NCBI RefSeq assembly: GCF_024436175.1
Contig: NZ_JANFQP010000001.1
Span: 62,001 to 126,000, forward strand
Direction of reading: 5' to 3'
Source: Kaistella montana
GTDB lineage: Bacteria; Bacteroidota; Bacteroidia; Flavobacteriales; Weeksellaceae
DNA length: 64,000 bases
Below the pieces are notes generated by a model that saw nothing but the letters and a program-made list of their open reading frames with translations, did not search any database and had not been told where the DNA came from. Numbering within the stretch: the first letter of the stretch is position 1; every line of letters begins with the position of its first letter. Positions 26,795 through 34,918 of this stretch are shown here, piece by piece. Made by a program: the position numbers and the translations under genes.

Positions 26795-28024
26795 TTATTC
26801 TGATCTTAATGCTTCAATAGGTTTAATCTTACTTGCTCTGTAGGCGGGAACAAATCCAGCAATCAAACCGGAAATCACCAGACTTACAAAAGCTGCAATA
26901 ATTAATCCCCAACCAACCGATGGGTCTTTGATGAAATATTTTTCTAAGCTGTCGCCAATTAACATTAATGATAAAACTCCCAATCCCACTCCTATAATTC
27001 CTGAAACTACGGTTATCACTACACTTTCTTGCATTATCAATCCAACGATTGAGCTTGGTTTTGCACCGATGGCTTTTCGTACGCCGATTTCTTGGGTTCT
27101 TTCTTTCACGATATACACCATGATGTTGCTGATTCCGATGATTCCGGCAAGCAATGTTCCCATTCCTATGAAACCTACAATCAAGGTGATAATGAACAAA
27201 AACTGTATGGTTTCGCCCATATTTTTGGCATTATTTCTTACAACAATTGCATTTTCATCATCTGGCGAAACTTTGTTTTTTGCTTTAAGTTCTTTCTGAA
27301 TATTTTCACCATATTTTATGGCTGCTTCTGGTGAAAGTTTGGAATCATAAGTGATGAAAATGTTACTCACCGTATCTGAACCTTTTTTCATTTGCTGCAA
27401 AGTGGTGATGGGAACGGTAATCATCCTTTCATCCCAGTCGCCACCATCATCAGAAAAAACACCGACTACTTTGAAAAAACTTCCGTTGATATCTAAATCT
27501 TTTCCAATTGGGCTTCCGTTTTTTATTAAATCCCGCTGTACCATTCTCCCGATTACGGCAACATTTTGCTTGCGCTCCATGTCCATATTGTTCAGGTATC
27601 TACCTTCAGTGAGTTTTCGGTTTTCAATGATTTTTTCTTCCGGATTGGCGCCGCTTATTTGATAACTTCCGCTTTCTTTGCCGTATTTCACAGTCATATT
27701 GGTTGAATATCTTGCGGTAGAATTTTCTAATTTTGAGGGATCAGATTCTTTTACTTGTTCGTAATCATCATTTTTTAAAATGATTTTTCGATCCGATTGT
27801 AATCCGCCATAAGCGATGGAAGTTTTTCCTGTGAAAATGGTAATTAAATTGGCAGCATCGCGCGTAAATCCCTCTGTAAACGCATTTTTAAGGCCGGTTC
27901 CGATTCCGAATAGGACAATGAATATGAAAAGACCCAGCGCTACTGTAAAGCCAGATAACACCGTTCGCAATACATTACTACGAATGGATTCAAAAATTTC
28001 TCGCCAACGATCCAGATCAAACAT
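26795..28024 (-). CDS. ABC transporter permease, MacB/FtsX type (first copy)
   Basis: 409 residues with one N-terminal helix, a periplasmic MacB-core domain and three C-terminal helices. The signature stretch reads IMVYIVKERTQEIGVRKAIGAKPSSI, and the C-terminus KIKPIEALRSE is nearly the same as its partner's. It lies 27 bases after the ATPase gene. Substrate unknown; MacB-type systems export macrolides, peptides or lipoproteins. Confidence 0.9.
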   Translation of the reverse strand: MFDLDRWREIFESIRSNVLRTVLSGFTVALGLFIFIVLFGIGTGLKNAFTEGFTRDAANLITIFTGKTSIAYGGLQSDRKIILKNDDYEQVKESDPSKLENSTARYSTNMTVKYGKESGSYQISGANPEEKIIENRKLTEGRYLNNMDMERKQNVAVIGRMVQRDLIKNGSPIGKDLDINGSFFKVVGVFSDDGGDWDERMITVPITTLQQMKKGSDTVSNIFITYDSKLSPEAAIKYGENIQKELKAKNKVSPDDENAIVVRNNAKNMGETIQFLFIITLIVGFIGMGTLLAGIIGISNIMVYIVKERTQEIGVRKAIGAKPSSIVGLIMQESVVITVVSGIIGVGLGVLSLMLIGDSLEKYFIKDPSVGWGLIIAAFVSLVISGLIAGFVPAYRASKIKPIEALRSE

Positions 28025-28051
28025 ATATTTTTTATTTAACGCTTTTATTTT

Positions 28052-28744
28052 TTAAGCTAAGATTCTTTGGGCAATGAATTCGTCACTTTGGATGAGACCA
28101 TCTTTTAAGATAACATTTCTTTTGGTTTCGGCTGCTACATCAGGTTCGTGGGTTACGATGATGATGGTTTTTCCTTCTTCATTAATTTCTTGTAGAAGCT
28201 TCATAATATCATAAGTCGTTTTGGAATCCAATGCACCTGTTGGCTCATCAGCAAGAATCACTTTTGGGTTGGTAATTAATGCTCTTGCGATAGCTACCCG
28301 TTGTTTTTGTCCACCAGAAAGCTCGTTCGGAAGGTGACTTGCCCATTCTGCTAAACCTACTTTTTCCAAATATTCTAATGCTTTTTGATTGCGTTCTTTT
28401 CGTGCTACATTTTGGTAGTAAAGCGGAAGAGCAACGTTTTCTAAAGCTGTTTTGTAACCAATAAGGTTGAACGATTGAAAGATGAAACCAAGAAACTGAC
28501 TTCGGTATTCCGCTGCTTTGATTTCGGAAAGATCTTCGATTGGAATTCCGTCGAGTTCATAAATTCCTGAATCTTTTTCATCCAAAATTCCGATGATGTT
28601 GAGAAGTGTAGATTTCCCAGAGCCGGAACTTCCCATAATAGAAACGAACTCGCCTTCATTGATTGTGAGGTTTATTCCCTTGAGGACGTGGAGTTTACTC
28701 TTTCCCGTGTCGTATGATTTATGCAAGTCTTTTATTACTAACAT
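28052..28744 (-). CDS. ABC transporter ATP-binding protein (MacB/LolD type)
   Basis: 230 residues, first gene of the efflux operon. Walker [10 protein letters not shown] (about 36-44), Q-loop FIFQSFNLI, signature [16 protein letters not shown], Walker [13 protein letters not shown] and H-loop VTHEPDVA are all intact. The [13 protein letters not shown] stretch is typical of the LolD/MacB subgroup. Together with two permeases and an adaptor it forms a split MacAB-like tripartite pump. Confidence 0.94.
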   Translation of the reverse strand: MLVIKDLHKSYDTGKSKLHVLKGINLTINEGEFVSIMGSSGSGKSTLLNIIGILDEKDSGIYELDGIPIEDLSEIKAAEYRSQFLGFIFQSFNLIGYKTALENVALPLYYQNVARKERNQKALEYLEKVGLAEWASHLPNELSGGQKQRVAIARALITNPKVILADEPTGALDSKTTYDIMKLLQEINEEGKTIIIVTHEPDVAAETKRNVILKDGLIQSDEFIAQRILA

Positions 28745-28952
28745 GGAGTAGTGGAATTTAATTTAAATATAAGTAGGAAAATGTATTTGTTTGTTACATA
28801 CTGCTTTTTTCTTTTTTCAAATAAGATTGTTTAGTTTTTTTAGCCTGGTTTTATTGGTCTATTGTGGTGGTGTTTAATTATTATTCGCTGGAAAGAGGGT
28901 GTTTTTAAATAAGACTCGGCGAAATTCAGTAACAATGCAAGGTCTGTGTCAT

Positions 28953-28961
28953 TGTGGAAAA
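28953..28961 (-). promoter_or_regulatory. DnaA-box-like site 1 upstream of nrdBA
   Basis: Minus strand TTTTCCACA fits the DnaA box consensus TTWTNCACA. It shares 11 identical bases (TTTTCCACAAT) with the plus-strand copy at 29121. Confidence 0.4.
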
Positions 28962-29022
28962 CTTTTAGGGCTTAAAGTCAGAGTTTTAATATTTAGACCT
29001 TTCAAGATCAGCTTCAATTTTC

Positions 29023-29030
29023 TATTTTTG
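29023..29030 (+). promoter_or_regulatory. Candidate -7 promoter element of nrdBA
   Basis: TATTTTTG, 137 bases before the nrdB ATG, between the two DnaA-like sites. If used, the mRNA has a leader of about 130 bases. Confidence 0.4.
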
Positions 29031-29054
29031 TGAGCCACAGTACCAAAACTCGGG

Positions 29055-29107
29055 AAAATAATTGGGGATTATTTTATGATTTAAAATAATGATAACCAGA
29101 AGGTTAT
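29055..29107 (+). other. Possible structured leader of nrdBA with alternative hairpins
   Basis: AAAATAAT (29055-29062) can pair with ATTATTTT (29068-29075), while ATTATTTTA (29068-29076) can instead pair with TAAAATAAT (29082-29090). These options exclude each other. A third hairpin, ATAACC-AGAA-GGTTAT, follows at 29092-29107. The stems are AT-rich, so chance is a real alternative. Confidence 0.3.
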
Positions 29108-29120
29108 AGAAATAAAATAT

Positions 29121-29129
29121 TTTTCCACA
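29121..29129 (+). promoter_or_regulatory. DnaA-box-like site 2 upstream of nrdB
   Basis: TTTTCCACA, consensus TTWTNCACA, 38 bases before the nrdB ATG and in inverted orientation to site 1. Confidence 0.4.
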
Positions 29130-29167
29130 ATAATCACAGCATTAATTTTTTAAATATACTTTAAGAT

Positions 29168-30142
29168 ATGGGAATTTTCGACAAAAGAGTAAGCTATAAA
29201 CCGTTTGAGTATCCGGAGGTTCTGCAATTCGTAGAAGCCATTAATAAATCTTTTTGGGTGCATTCGGAGGTCGATTTCACCGCTGATGTACAAGATTTTC
29301 AGTCGCAACTGGAACCGCACGAAAAAAATGCCATCAAAAATGCACTTTTAGCCATTGCACAAATTGAAGTTTCTGTGAAAACATTTTGGGGCAATCTTTA
29401 CAGCCATCTCCCGAAACCAGAATTGAATGGTTTAGGATCTACTTTTGCCGAATGTGAGTTCCGTCATTCTGAAGCCTATTCGCGCCTTTTGGAAGTCTTG
29501 GGTTACAATGATTCTTTTAATCAGGTGGTTGAAATTCCCGCTATAAAAAAGAGAATTGATTTTCTTTCAAACGTACTTAAACACGCCAATTCTACCACTC
29601 CGAAAGAATATGTTTCGTCATTATTGCTTTTCAGTATTTTAATTGAAAACGTTTCCCTTTTCTCGCAATTTGCCATCATACTTTCATTTACCAGATTCAA
29701 AGGATACATGAAAAACGTATCCAATATTATCGCTTGGACGTCTGTGGATGAGCAAATTCATGCTAATGCAGGAATTTATTTGATTAATAAAATCCGTGAA
29801 GAACAACCGGAACTTTTAACCGATTCCGATATTGAAGATATTTATACTTTGGTAGATCATTCCATTGATGTAGAAGAAGAAATTCTTGATTGGATTTTTG
29901 AGTTGGGAGAAATTGATAATTTCACCAAAAATGATTTGTTGAATTTTATGAAATACCGTGTTGATGATAGTTTAAAGAAAATCAACATGAAAAACCGATA
30001 CAATATTTCACCGGAGCAATACCGTCCGATGATTTGGTTTGAAGAAGAAGTATTCGCCAATTCAATGGACGATTTCTTCGCTAAAAGACCGGTAGATTAT
30101 ACCAAACACGACAAAAGTATCACAGAAAACGATTTGTTTTAA
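29168..30142 (+). CDS. nrdB: Class I ribonucleotide reductase small (beta) subunit
   Basis: 324 residues. It houses the dimetal centre and radical needed to make deoxyribonucleotides. Likely metal ligands are E67 (first position, glutamate rather than the aspartate of E. coli), E97 and H100 (ECEFRH), E160, and E195 and H198 (VDEQIH). The radical tyrosine position is filled by Y104 (HSEAY). The C-terminal tail (ITENDLF) would dock on the alpha subunit. The N-terminus begins directly with the ferritin-like fold, so there is no ATP-cone of the kind known on some flavobacterial beta subunits. nrdA follows after 49 bases. Confidence 0.94.
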   Translation: MGIFDKRVSYKPFEYPEVLQFVEAINKSFWVHSEVDFTADVQDFQSQLEPHEKNAIKNALLAIAQIEVSVKTFWGNLYSHLPKPELNGLGSTFAECEFRHSEAYSRLLEVLGYNDSFNQVVEIPAIKKRIDFLSNVLKHANSTTPKEYVSSLLLFSILIENVSLFSQFAIILSFTRFKGYMKNVSNIIAWTSVDEQIHANAGIYLINKIREEQPELLTDSDIEDIYTLVDHSIDVEEEILDWIFELGEIDNFTKNDLLNFMKYRVDDSLKKINMKNRYNISPEQYRPMIWFEEEVFANSMDDFFAKRPVDYTKHDKSITENDLF

Positions 30143-30191
30143 CTAAAAAATACATTGTACTTTTTTACATCGTACATCGAAAATATAAATT

Positions 30192-31847
30192 ATGGAAGAG
30201 AATACAAACATCTGGTGGCTGAATGAAGAATCTGAGCAAATGCTGAACCGCGGTTACCTTCTGAAAGGTGAAACCGTAAAAGGTGCCATCGAAAGAATCA
30301 CCACAGCAGCTGCTAAAAGATTATACAAACCCGAACTACAACCTGCTTTTGAAGAAATGATCACCAAAGGATGGATCAGTTTTTCATCGCCGGTTTGGGC
30401 TAATATGGGAACGCAAAGAGGACTGCCGATTTCTTGTTTTAATGTTCATGTTCCCGATAATATCGAAGGAATTACGCATAAACTGGGCGAAGTAATCATG
30501 CAAACCAAAATCGGTGGCGGAACTTCCGGTTATTTCGGCGAACTCAGAAATCGTGGAACTGCCGTTACAGATAATGGTAAATCTTCTGGAGCGGTTTCTT
30601 TTATGAAGCTCTATGATACTGCAATGGACGTGGTTTCGCAAGGTGGTGTTCGTCGTGGAGCTTTCGCAGCGTATCTGGATATTGACCACGGTGATATCGA
30701 AGAATTTTTATCGATAAAAGATATCGGAAGCCCGATTCAGAACCTTTTTACAGGAATTTGTGTTCCGGATTATTGGATGCAAGATATGATCGATGGCGAT
30801 ATGGACAAGCGTAAAATTTGGGCGCGTGTTCTCGAAAGCCGTCAGCAAAAAGGATTGCCATATATTTTGTTTACCGATAACGTGAACAGAAATAAACCAC
30901 AAGTTTATAAAGACCTCGGATTGCCGATTAATGCAAGTAATTTGTGTTCGGAAATTATGTTGCCTTCATCCAAAGATGAAAGTTTTATTTGCTGTTTATC
31001 TTCGATGAATCTTGAATTATATGATGAATGGAAAGATACCAATGCTGTAAAATTGGCCATTTATTTCTTAGATGCAGTTTTGTCTGAATTCATTGAAAAA
31101 ACTGAAGGGAATTATTACTTAACCGGAGCGAGAAATTTCGCAATGCGCCACAGAGCACTTGGTTTAGGCGTTTTAGGATACCATTCTTACCTTCAAAAAA
31201 ATATGATTCCGTTTGAAAGTTTCGAGGCGACTCAGTTTAATGCAAGAGCTTTCAGACAAATTAAAGAACAATCTTTGCAAGCTTCTCAGGAATTGGCAAA
31301 TATCTACGGCGAACCGGAAATTTTAAAAGGTTATGGAATGCGAAATACCACCACAATGGCAATTGCTCCAACCACTTCAAGTTCCGCTATTTTAGGACAA
31401 ACTTCACCGGGAATTGAGCCTTTTGCATCGAATTATTACAAAGCTGGTTTGGCGAAAGGAAATTTCATGCGTAAAAATAAATATCTCGCAAAGTTGCTTC
31501 AGGAAAAAGGTCTCGACAACGAAGAAACTTGGAGAACAATCATGTTGAACCACGGTTCTGTACAGCATTTGGAAGAGCTTACAGATGAGGAAAAAGCTGT
31601 TTTCAAAACTTTCAGAGAAATTTCTCCGATGGAAATTATTTCCCAAGCTGCACAAAGACAGCAATATATTGATCAAGCGCAATCTTTGAACTTGCAAATT
31701 CCATCGACAATGCCTGTGAAAGACGTGAATTATCTTTACATAGAAGCATGGAAAAAAGGTGTAAAAACCTTGTATTATCAAAGAAGTTCATCGGTTTCGA
31801 AAGAATTAATGGTCAACTTTGTGACTTGCTCTTCTTGCGAAGCTTAA
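30192..31847 (+). CDS. nrdA: Class I ribonucleotide reductase large (alpha) subunit without ATP-cone
   Basis: 551 residues, much shorter than the ~760 of E. coli NrdA because the N-terminal ATP-cone is absent. The ten-stranded barrel holds the reducing cysteine pair C82 (PISCFN) and C267 (ICCLS), the thiyl cysteine C252 with N250 and E254 (SNLCSE), the radical-transfer tyrosines Y528/Y529 (TLYYQRS), and the C-terminal redox pair C546/C549 (CSSC). All catalytic residues are present. Overall activity control by dATP through a cone therefore cannot act in this subunit. Encoded after nrdB, with a terminator at 31866. Confidence 0.94.
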   Translation: MEENTNIWWLNEESEQMLNRGYLLKGETVKGAIERITTAAAKRLYKPELQPAFEEMITKGWISFSSPVWANMGTQRGLPISCFNVHVPDNIEGITHKLGEVIMQTKIGGGTSGYFGELRNRGTAVTDNGKSSGAVSFMKLYDTAMDVVSQGGVRRGAFAAYLDIDHGDIEEFLSIKDIGSPIQNLFTGICVPDYWMQDMIDGDMDKRKIWARVLESRQQKGLPYILFTDNVNRNKPQVYKDLGLPINASNLCSEIMLPSSKDESFICCLSSMNLELYDEWKDTNAVKLAIYFLDAVLSEFIEKTEGNYYLTGARNFAMRHRALGLGVLGYHSYLQKNMIPFESFEATQFNARAFRQIKEQSLQASQELANIYGEPEILKGYGMRNTTTMAIAPTTSSSAILGQTSPGIEPFASNYYKAGLAKGNFMRKNKYLAKLLQEKGLDNEETWRTIMLNHGSVQHLEELTDEEKAVFKTFREISPMEIISQAAQRQQYIDQAQSLNLQIPSTMPVKDVNYLYIEAWKKGVKTLYYQRSSSVSKELMVNFVTCSSCEA

Positions 31848-31865
31848 ATTAAAATACATAAAACC

Positions 31866-31899
31866 AAAAAAGCCACAGATTTTTTCTGCGGCTTTTTTT
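31866..31899. terminator. Bidirectional terminator after nrdA
   Basis: AAAAAAGCCACAGA pairs with TCTGCGGCTTTTTT (one A-C mismatch) around a T-rich loop, between convergent genes. Confidence 0.85.
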
Positions 31900-31915
31900 A
31901 TGGGATTAAATGGTC

Positions 31916-32800
31916 TTAAAATTTCGTTTTCACATCTGCCATTTCCGGAATATGAATAGAAGTTCCGAATTCTTTATTCAAATTTTCAATAAAATACGCT
32001 GACAAAAGCGGAGAAGCCTTTTCGATATTTTGGTGAACGAAAAAATACAGTTTTTCCAAGCCTTCTTCTTTCCAAGTTTTGATGTGTTCCAACCAATCGT
32101 CGAGTCGCGTGTAATCACTTTCTGCATTAGCGCCAACATATCGAATAAACGCCACCGGAGTCGTCAATCTCATGTGAAGCATATCTCTTCTTCCTGCCGT
32201 ATCTACAATGATATTGGTGATATAATATTTCTCGAAAAGATCACAGATTTTGTTTAAAATTTCCTCATCAGAAAACCATTCCGCGTTTCGAAGTTCCACC
32301 GCAAGCGGAATTTCTTGTGGCCAATCTTGGATAAATTTTTCTAATCTCTCGTAATCTTTCGGCTTGAAATTATCGTGAAGCTGAAGAAAAACCATTCCTA
32401 ATTTTTCATCAAAATTTAAAACTACAGTCGCAAATTGTGTTACTACATCATTGATATTCAGCAATCTACGAAAGTGCGAAACTGTATTGGTGATTTTTGG
32501 GAAAAATTTAAAATCAGCCGGCGTTTTTTCTTTCCAGGTTTGTACCTGATCGGGACTCGGCATGCCGTAAAACGTCGCATTCAGTTCAATTGAATTAAAT
32601 TGAGTTGCATAATATGTCAATTCATCCTTAGTTCCTTTTGGGTAAAATCCTTTCAGATCGGTTTTGTTCCATTTCGCGCAACCAACAGATATTTCAAGTT
32701 TTTTTGATGAACTTTTTTGTAAAATTTGAGAAGTTCTGGGATGATCTTTTGGTAAAGAAAAATCTACAGATGACGGGTCTTCAACTTGTCCGAATTTCAT
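31916..32800 (-). CDS. DUF72 family protein
   Basis: 294 residues, cytosolic. It has the TIM-barrel-like DUF72 signatures: VGCAKWNKTDLKGFYPKGTK near residue 38, FNSIELNATFYGMPS (about 68-82), FKFFPKITNTVSHFRRL (about 95-112), and PLAVELRNAEWF (about 165-176). No biochemical function is firmly established for the family. It carries a 35-residue N-terminal extension before the domain. Confidence 0.9.
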   Translation of the reverse strand: MKFGQVEDPSSVDFSLPKDHPRTSQILQKSSSKKLEISVGCAKWNKTDLKGFYPKGTKDELTYYATQFNSIELNATFYGMPSPDQVQTWKEKTPADFKFFPKITNTVSHFRRLLNINDVVTQFATVVLNFDEKLGMVFLQLHDNFKPKDYERLEKFIQDWPQEIPLAVELRNAEWFSDEEILNKICDLFEKYYITNIIVDTAGRRDMLHMRLTTPVAFIRYVGANAESDYTRLDDWLEHIKTWKEEGLEKLYFFVHQNIEKASPLLSAYFIENLNKEFGTSIHIPEMADVKTKF

Positions 32801-32887
32801 AATTTCAAGGGTAAAATATTGGGATAAATTTACTGAAATTTTAAATGATGAAGACCAATTTCAATGATTTTAAAACAAAATAGAAAG

Positions 32888-32938
32888 AAAAAGCTCACGC
32901 TTCCAGAAAGTTTTTCCGGTGGCGTGAGCATTTTTTTT
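32888..32938 (-). terminator. Terminator of the small gene 32951-33247
   Basis: GCTCACGC (32893-32900) pairs with GCGTGAGC (32922-32929), with further pairing possible inside. The minus strand continues TTTTTC. Confidence 0.75.
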
Positions 32939-32950
32939 AGGTAAATGAAA

Positions 32951-33247
32951 TTAAGCTAAAAACTCAATTTCTTTATCTGTGAATTTATTTTTTTCAACCA
33001 ATTGATTGATGGTTTTCAGCATTTTTTTACGAAGTTTTGCGATTTTTCTCACGTTTTTGTCTTCGCTGTAATCGAAAATATTGTCTTCAAAAGAGAAAGT
33101 ATCGCCTTTTTTGAAAGAGATATTATTTTTTTTCATTTCCTTTAGAAGCATCATGTTGGTCATTGTTTCCAGAGAAACATATTCGGAAATTGCAAGTTCT
33201 TTTAGTAAAATCAGCAGCTGTTTTTTATATTTTTTTTTCGCTTTCAT
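32951..33247 (-). CDS. Small basic hypothetical protein
   Basis: 98 residues from ATG 33247 (an ATG three codons upstream, at 33256, is an alternative). It is lysine-rich at the N-terminus (MKAKKKYKKQ) and predicted mostly helical, with a basic coiled-coil-like segment VRKIAKLRKKMLKTINQLVEK cut here to its key features: alternating hydrophobic and lysine residues. It has no signal peptide or membrane helix. The frame ends at a good terminator and it has its own intergenic space, which supports a real gene. It is divergent from the sigma-factor gene at 33367. No family recognised. Confidence 0.65.
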   Translation of the reverse strand: MKAKKKYKKQLLILLKELAISEYVSLETMTNMMLLKEMKKNNISFKKGDTFSFEDNIFDYSEDKNVRKIAKLRKKMLKTINQLVEKNKFTDKEIEFLA

Positions 33248-33350
33248 AGTAAACATTTATAGCGTTGCAAGATACGGAATTTCGCTGAGAATCTCTGTGT
33301 TTCAAACCAATTCGCTCGTTTTTTTCTGTACTCAAAGGCGTAAAATTTAT

Positions 33351-33358
33351 TATCTTTG
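33351..33358 (+). promoter_or_regulatory. -7 promoter element before the sigma-factor gene
   Basis: TATCTTTG fits TAnnTTTG and ends eight bases before the ATG at 33367. Confidence 0.55.
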
Positions 33359-33366
33359 TCATTCTG

Positions 33367-33924
33367 ATGGATAAAAACGAACTTTTATCGCTGATTACTC
33401 TTGCGAAAAATAAAAACCAAAAATCGCAAACCAAACTCATCAACTATTTTTGGGTGGATGTTTTCAGCTTTGTGATGAAAAAAGTTCAGGACGAGAATGT
33501 AGCGGACGAAATTACTGTTTCCGTTTTCTCTAAAGTTTTAGCAAAATTAGATCTTTACGATCCCAATTTTCAGTTCAAAACATGGATTCTGACCATTGCA
33601 CAAAATACAGTAATCGATTATTGGCGAAAGAAAAGCCGTGAAAACGAAGATTCTACAGATAATTTTGATGATTTTAAAAACCAGTTTGCGCGTTCGCCGG
33701 AGGAACTTCTGATTTCAGAAGAAGATCAAAAACAGATTTTAACCATTATCGAAAGTCTGGATTTTAACTATCAGGAAATCATTAAATTAAGATTTTTCGA
33801 AGAAAAAAGTATCAAAGAAATTGCCGATGAACTCGGATTGACCATCGCAAATACGAAAGTGAGAATCATGCGCGCCAAAAAAGTGCTCTCGGAATTATTG
33901 AAAAACAAAGAGTTTGAGGATTGA
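33367..33924 (+). CDS. Sigma-70 family (ECF-like) RNA polymerase sigma factor
   Basis: 185 residues with region 2 (about 20-90, including FQFKTWILTIAQNTVIDYWRKK) and region 4 (about 120-180, with ELGLTIANTKVRIMRAKKVL as the helix-turn-helix). No anti-sigma gene lies beside it; the next gene, lipA, has its own -7 box 22 bases after the stop. It may be a constitutive or condition-independent ECF factor, but that is inference. Confidence 0.91.
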   Translation: MDKNELLSLITLAKNKNQKSQTKLINYFWVDVFSFVMKKVQDENVADEITVSVFSKVLAKLDLYDPNFQFKTWILTIAQNTVIDYWRKKSRENEDSTDNFDDFKNQFARSPEELLISEEDQKQILTIIESLDFNYQEIIKLRFFEEKSIKEIADELGLTIANTKVRIMRAKKVLSELLKNKEFED

Positions 33925-33945
33925 TGAAACCAATTTCTTAATTCG

Positions 33946-33953
33946 TAAATTTG
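33946..33953 (+). promoter_or_regulatory. -7 promoter element of lipA
   Basis: TAAATTTG, 22 bases before the lipA ATG, with a TTG 22 bases further upstream (33921-33923). Confidence 0.5.
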
Positions 33954-33975
33954 TGTTTTATTTTTAAAGAAAAAG

Positions 33976-34842
33976 ATGAACGAAACCACAATAGAAAACC
34001 CAAACCAAAAACCCAAATGGATTCGCGTAAAACTTCCAACCGGGAAAAACTATCGCGAACTCCGTAGTTTGGTGGATAAATATAAACTCAACACCATTTG
34101 CCAAAGCGGAAGTTGTCCAAATATGGGTGAATGTTGGGGCGAAGGAACCGCTACTTTCATGATTTTAGGGAATATTTGCACCAGAAGTTGTGGATTTTGT
34201 GGCGTGAAAACCGGAAAACCTTTAGATGTAAATTGGGATGAACCGGAAAAAGTAGCCCGATCCATCAAATTGATGAAAATTAAACATGCCGTTCTCACAT
34301 CTGTTGATCGTGATGATTTGAAAGATATGGGCTCGATTCTTTGGGCAGAAACAGTGAATGCAGTCCGAAGAATTTCTCCCGGAACCACGATGGAAACTTT
34401 AATTCCTGATTTCCAAGGAATCACAAAACATATCGATCGATTGGTTGATGTCGCTCCGGAAGTGATTTCCCACAACATGGAAACGGTGAAACGATTGACG
34501 CGCGAAGTGAGAATTCAAGCTAAATACGAAAGAAGTCTTGAGGTTTTGCGTTACTTGAAAGAAGCAGGACAAAACCGTACCAAAACCGGATTAATGCTTG
34601 GTTTGGGCGAAGAAAGAGATGAAGTTTTCCAAACAATTGAAGACATCAGAAATGCAAATGTAGATGTGATTACGATTGGGCAATACCTTCAACCGACCAA
34701 AAAACATTTACCGGTGAAGAAATTTATTACTCCTGAAGAATTCAATGAATTTGGCGATTTTGCGAGAAATCTCGGTTTCCGTCATGTGGAAAGTTCGCCG
34801 TTGGTGAGAAGTTCTTATCACGCGGAAAAACACATTCACTAA
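33976..34842 (+). CDS. lipA: Lipoyl synthase
   Basis: Radical SAM enzyme of 288 residues that inserts two sulfurs into octanoyl-protein to make lipoyl cofactor. The auxiliary cluster motif C-x4-C-x5-C (CQSGSCPNMGEC, about 41-52) and the radical-SAM C-x3-C-x2-C (CTRSCGFC, about 67-74) are complete. The terminal RSSYHAE motif supplies the serine that binds the auxiliary cluster (SSY). lipB is not in the window. Confidence 0.97.
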   Translation: MNETTIENPNQKPKWIRVKLPTGKNYRELRSLVDKYKLNTICQSGSCPNMGECWGEGTATFMILGNICTRSCGFCGVKTGKPLDVNWDEPEKVARSIKLMKIKHAVLTSVDRDDLKDMGSILWAETVNAVRRISPGTTMETLIPDFQGITKHIDRLVDVAPEVISHNMETVKRLTREVRIQAKYERSLEVLRYLKEAGQNRTKTGLMLGLGEERDEVFQTIEDIRNANVDVITIGQYLQPTKKHLPVKKFITPEEFNEFGDFARNLGFRHVESSPLVRSSYHAEKHIH

Positions 34843-34866
34843 GATTTTTTTCTAAATATTTAATAA

Positions 34867-34905
34867 AAAATAACCCGGCTCAAAAAACTTGAACCGGGTT
34901 ATTTT
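34867..34905. terminator. Bidirectional terminator between lipA and dps
   Basis: AAAATAACCCGG pairs with CCGGGTTATTTT (12 bp), additional inner pairing, between convergent genes. Confidence 0.9.
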
Positions 34906-34918
34906 ATGCTCGGAAATA

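Larger units (their letters stand above)
28745..29167. other. 423-base gene-free region ahead of nrdB: promoter, DnaA-like sites and possible leader structure
   Basis: No open frame of note is present. It contains two inverted TTTTCCACAAT elements (28951-28961 minus, 29121-29131 plus), a -7-like TATTTTTG (29023-29030), and a ~55-base stretch (29055-29107) with three possible hairpins, two of them mutually exclusive. It separates the divergent efflux and ribonucleotide reductase operons. Confidence 0.6.

Noticed and set aside
29032-29056. GCCACAG...CGGGAA upstream of nrdB, resembling part of the cobalamin riboswitch core
   Set aside because: No B12 box and no GGTGAAATTCC-like loop are present, the spacing is too short, and the genes encode a class I (not B12-dependent) reductase.
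28745-29167. NrdR boxes before nrdBA
   Set aside because: No sequence close to the ACACTATATATTGTGT-type consensus was found.
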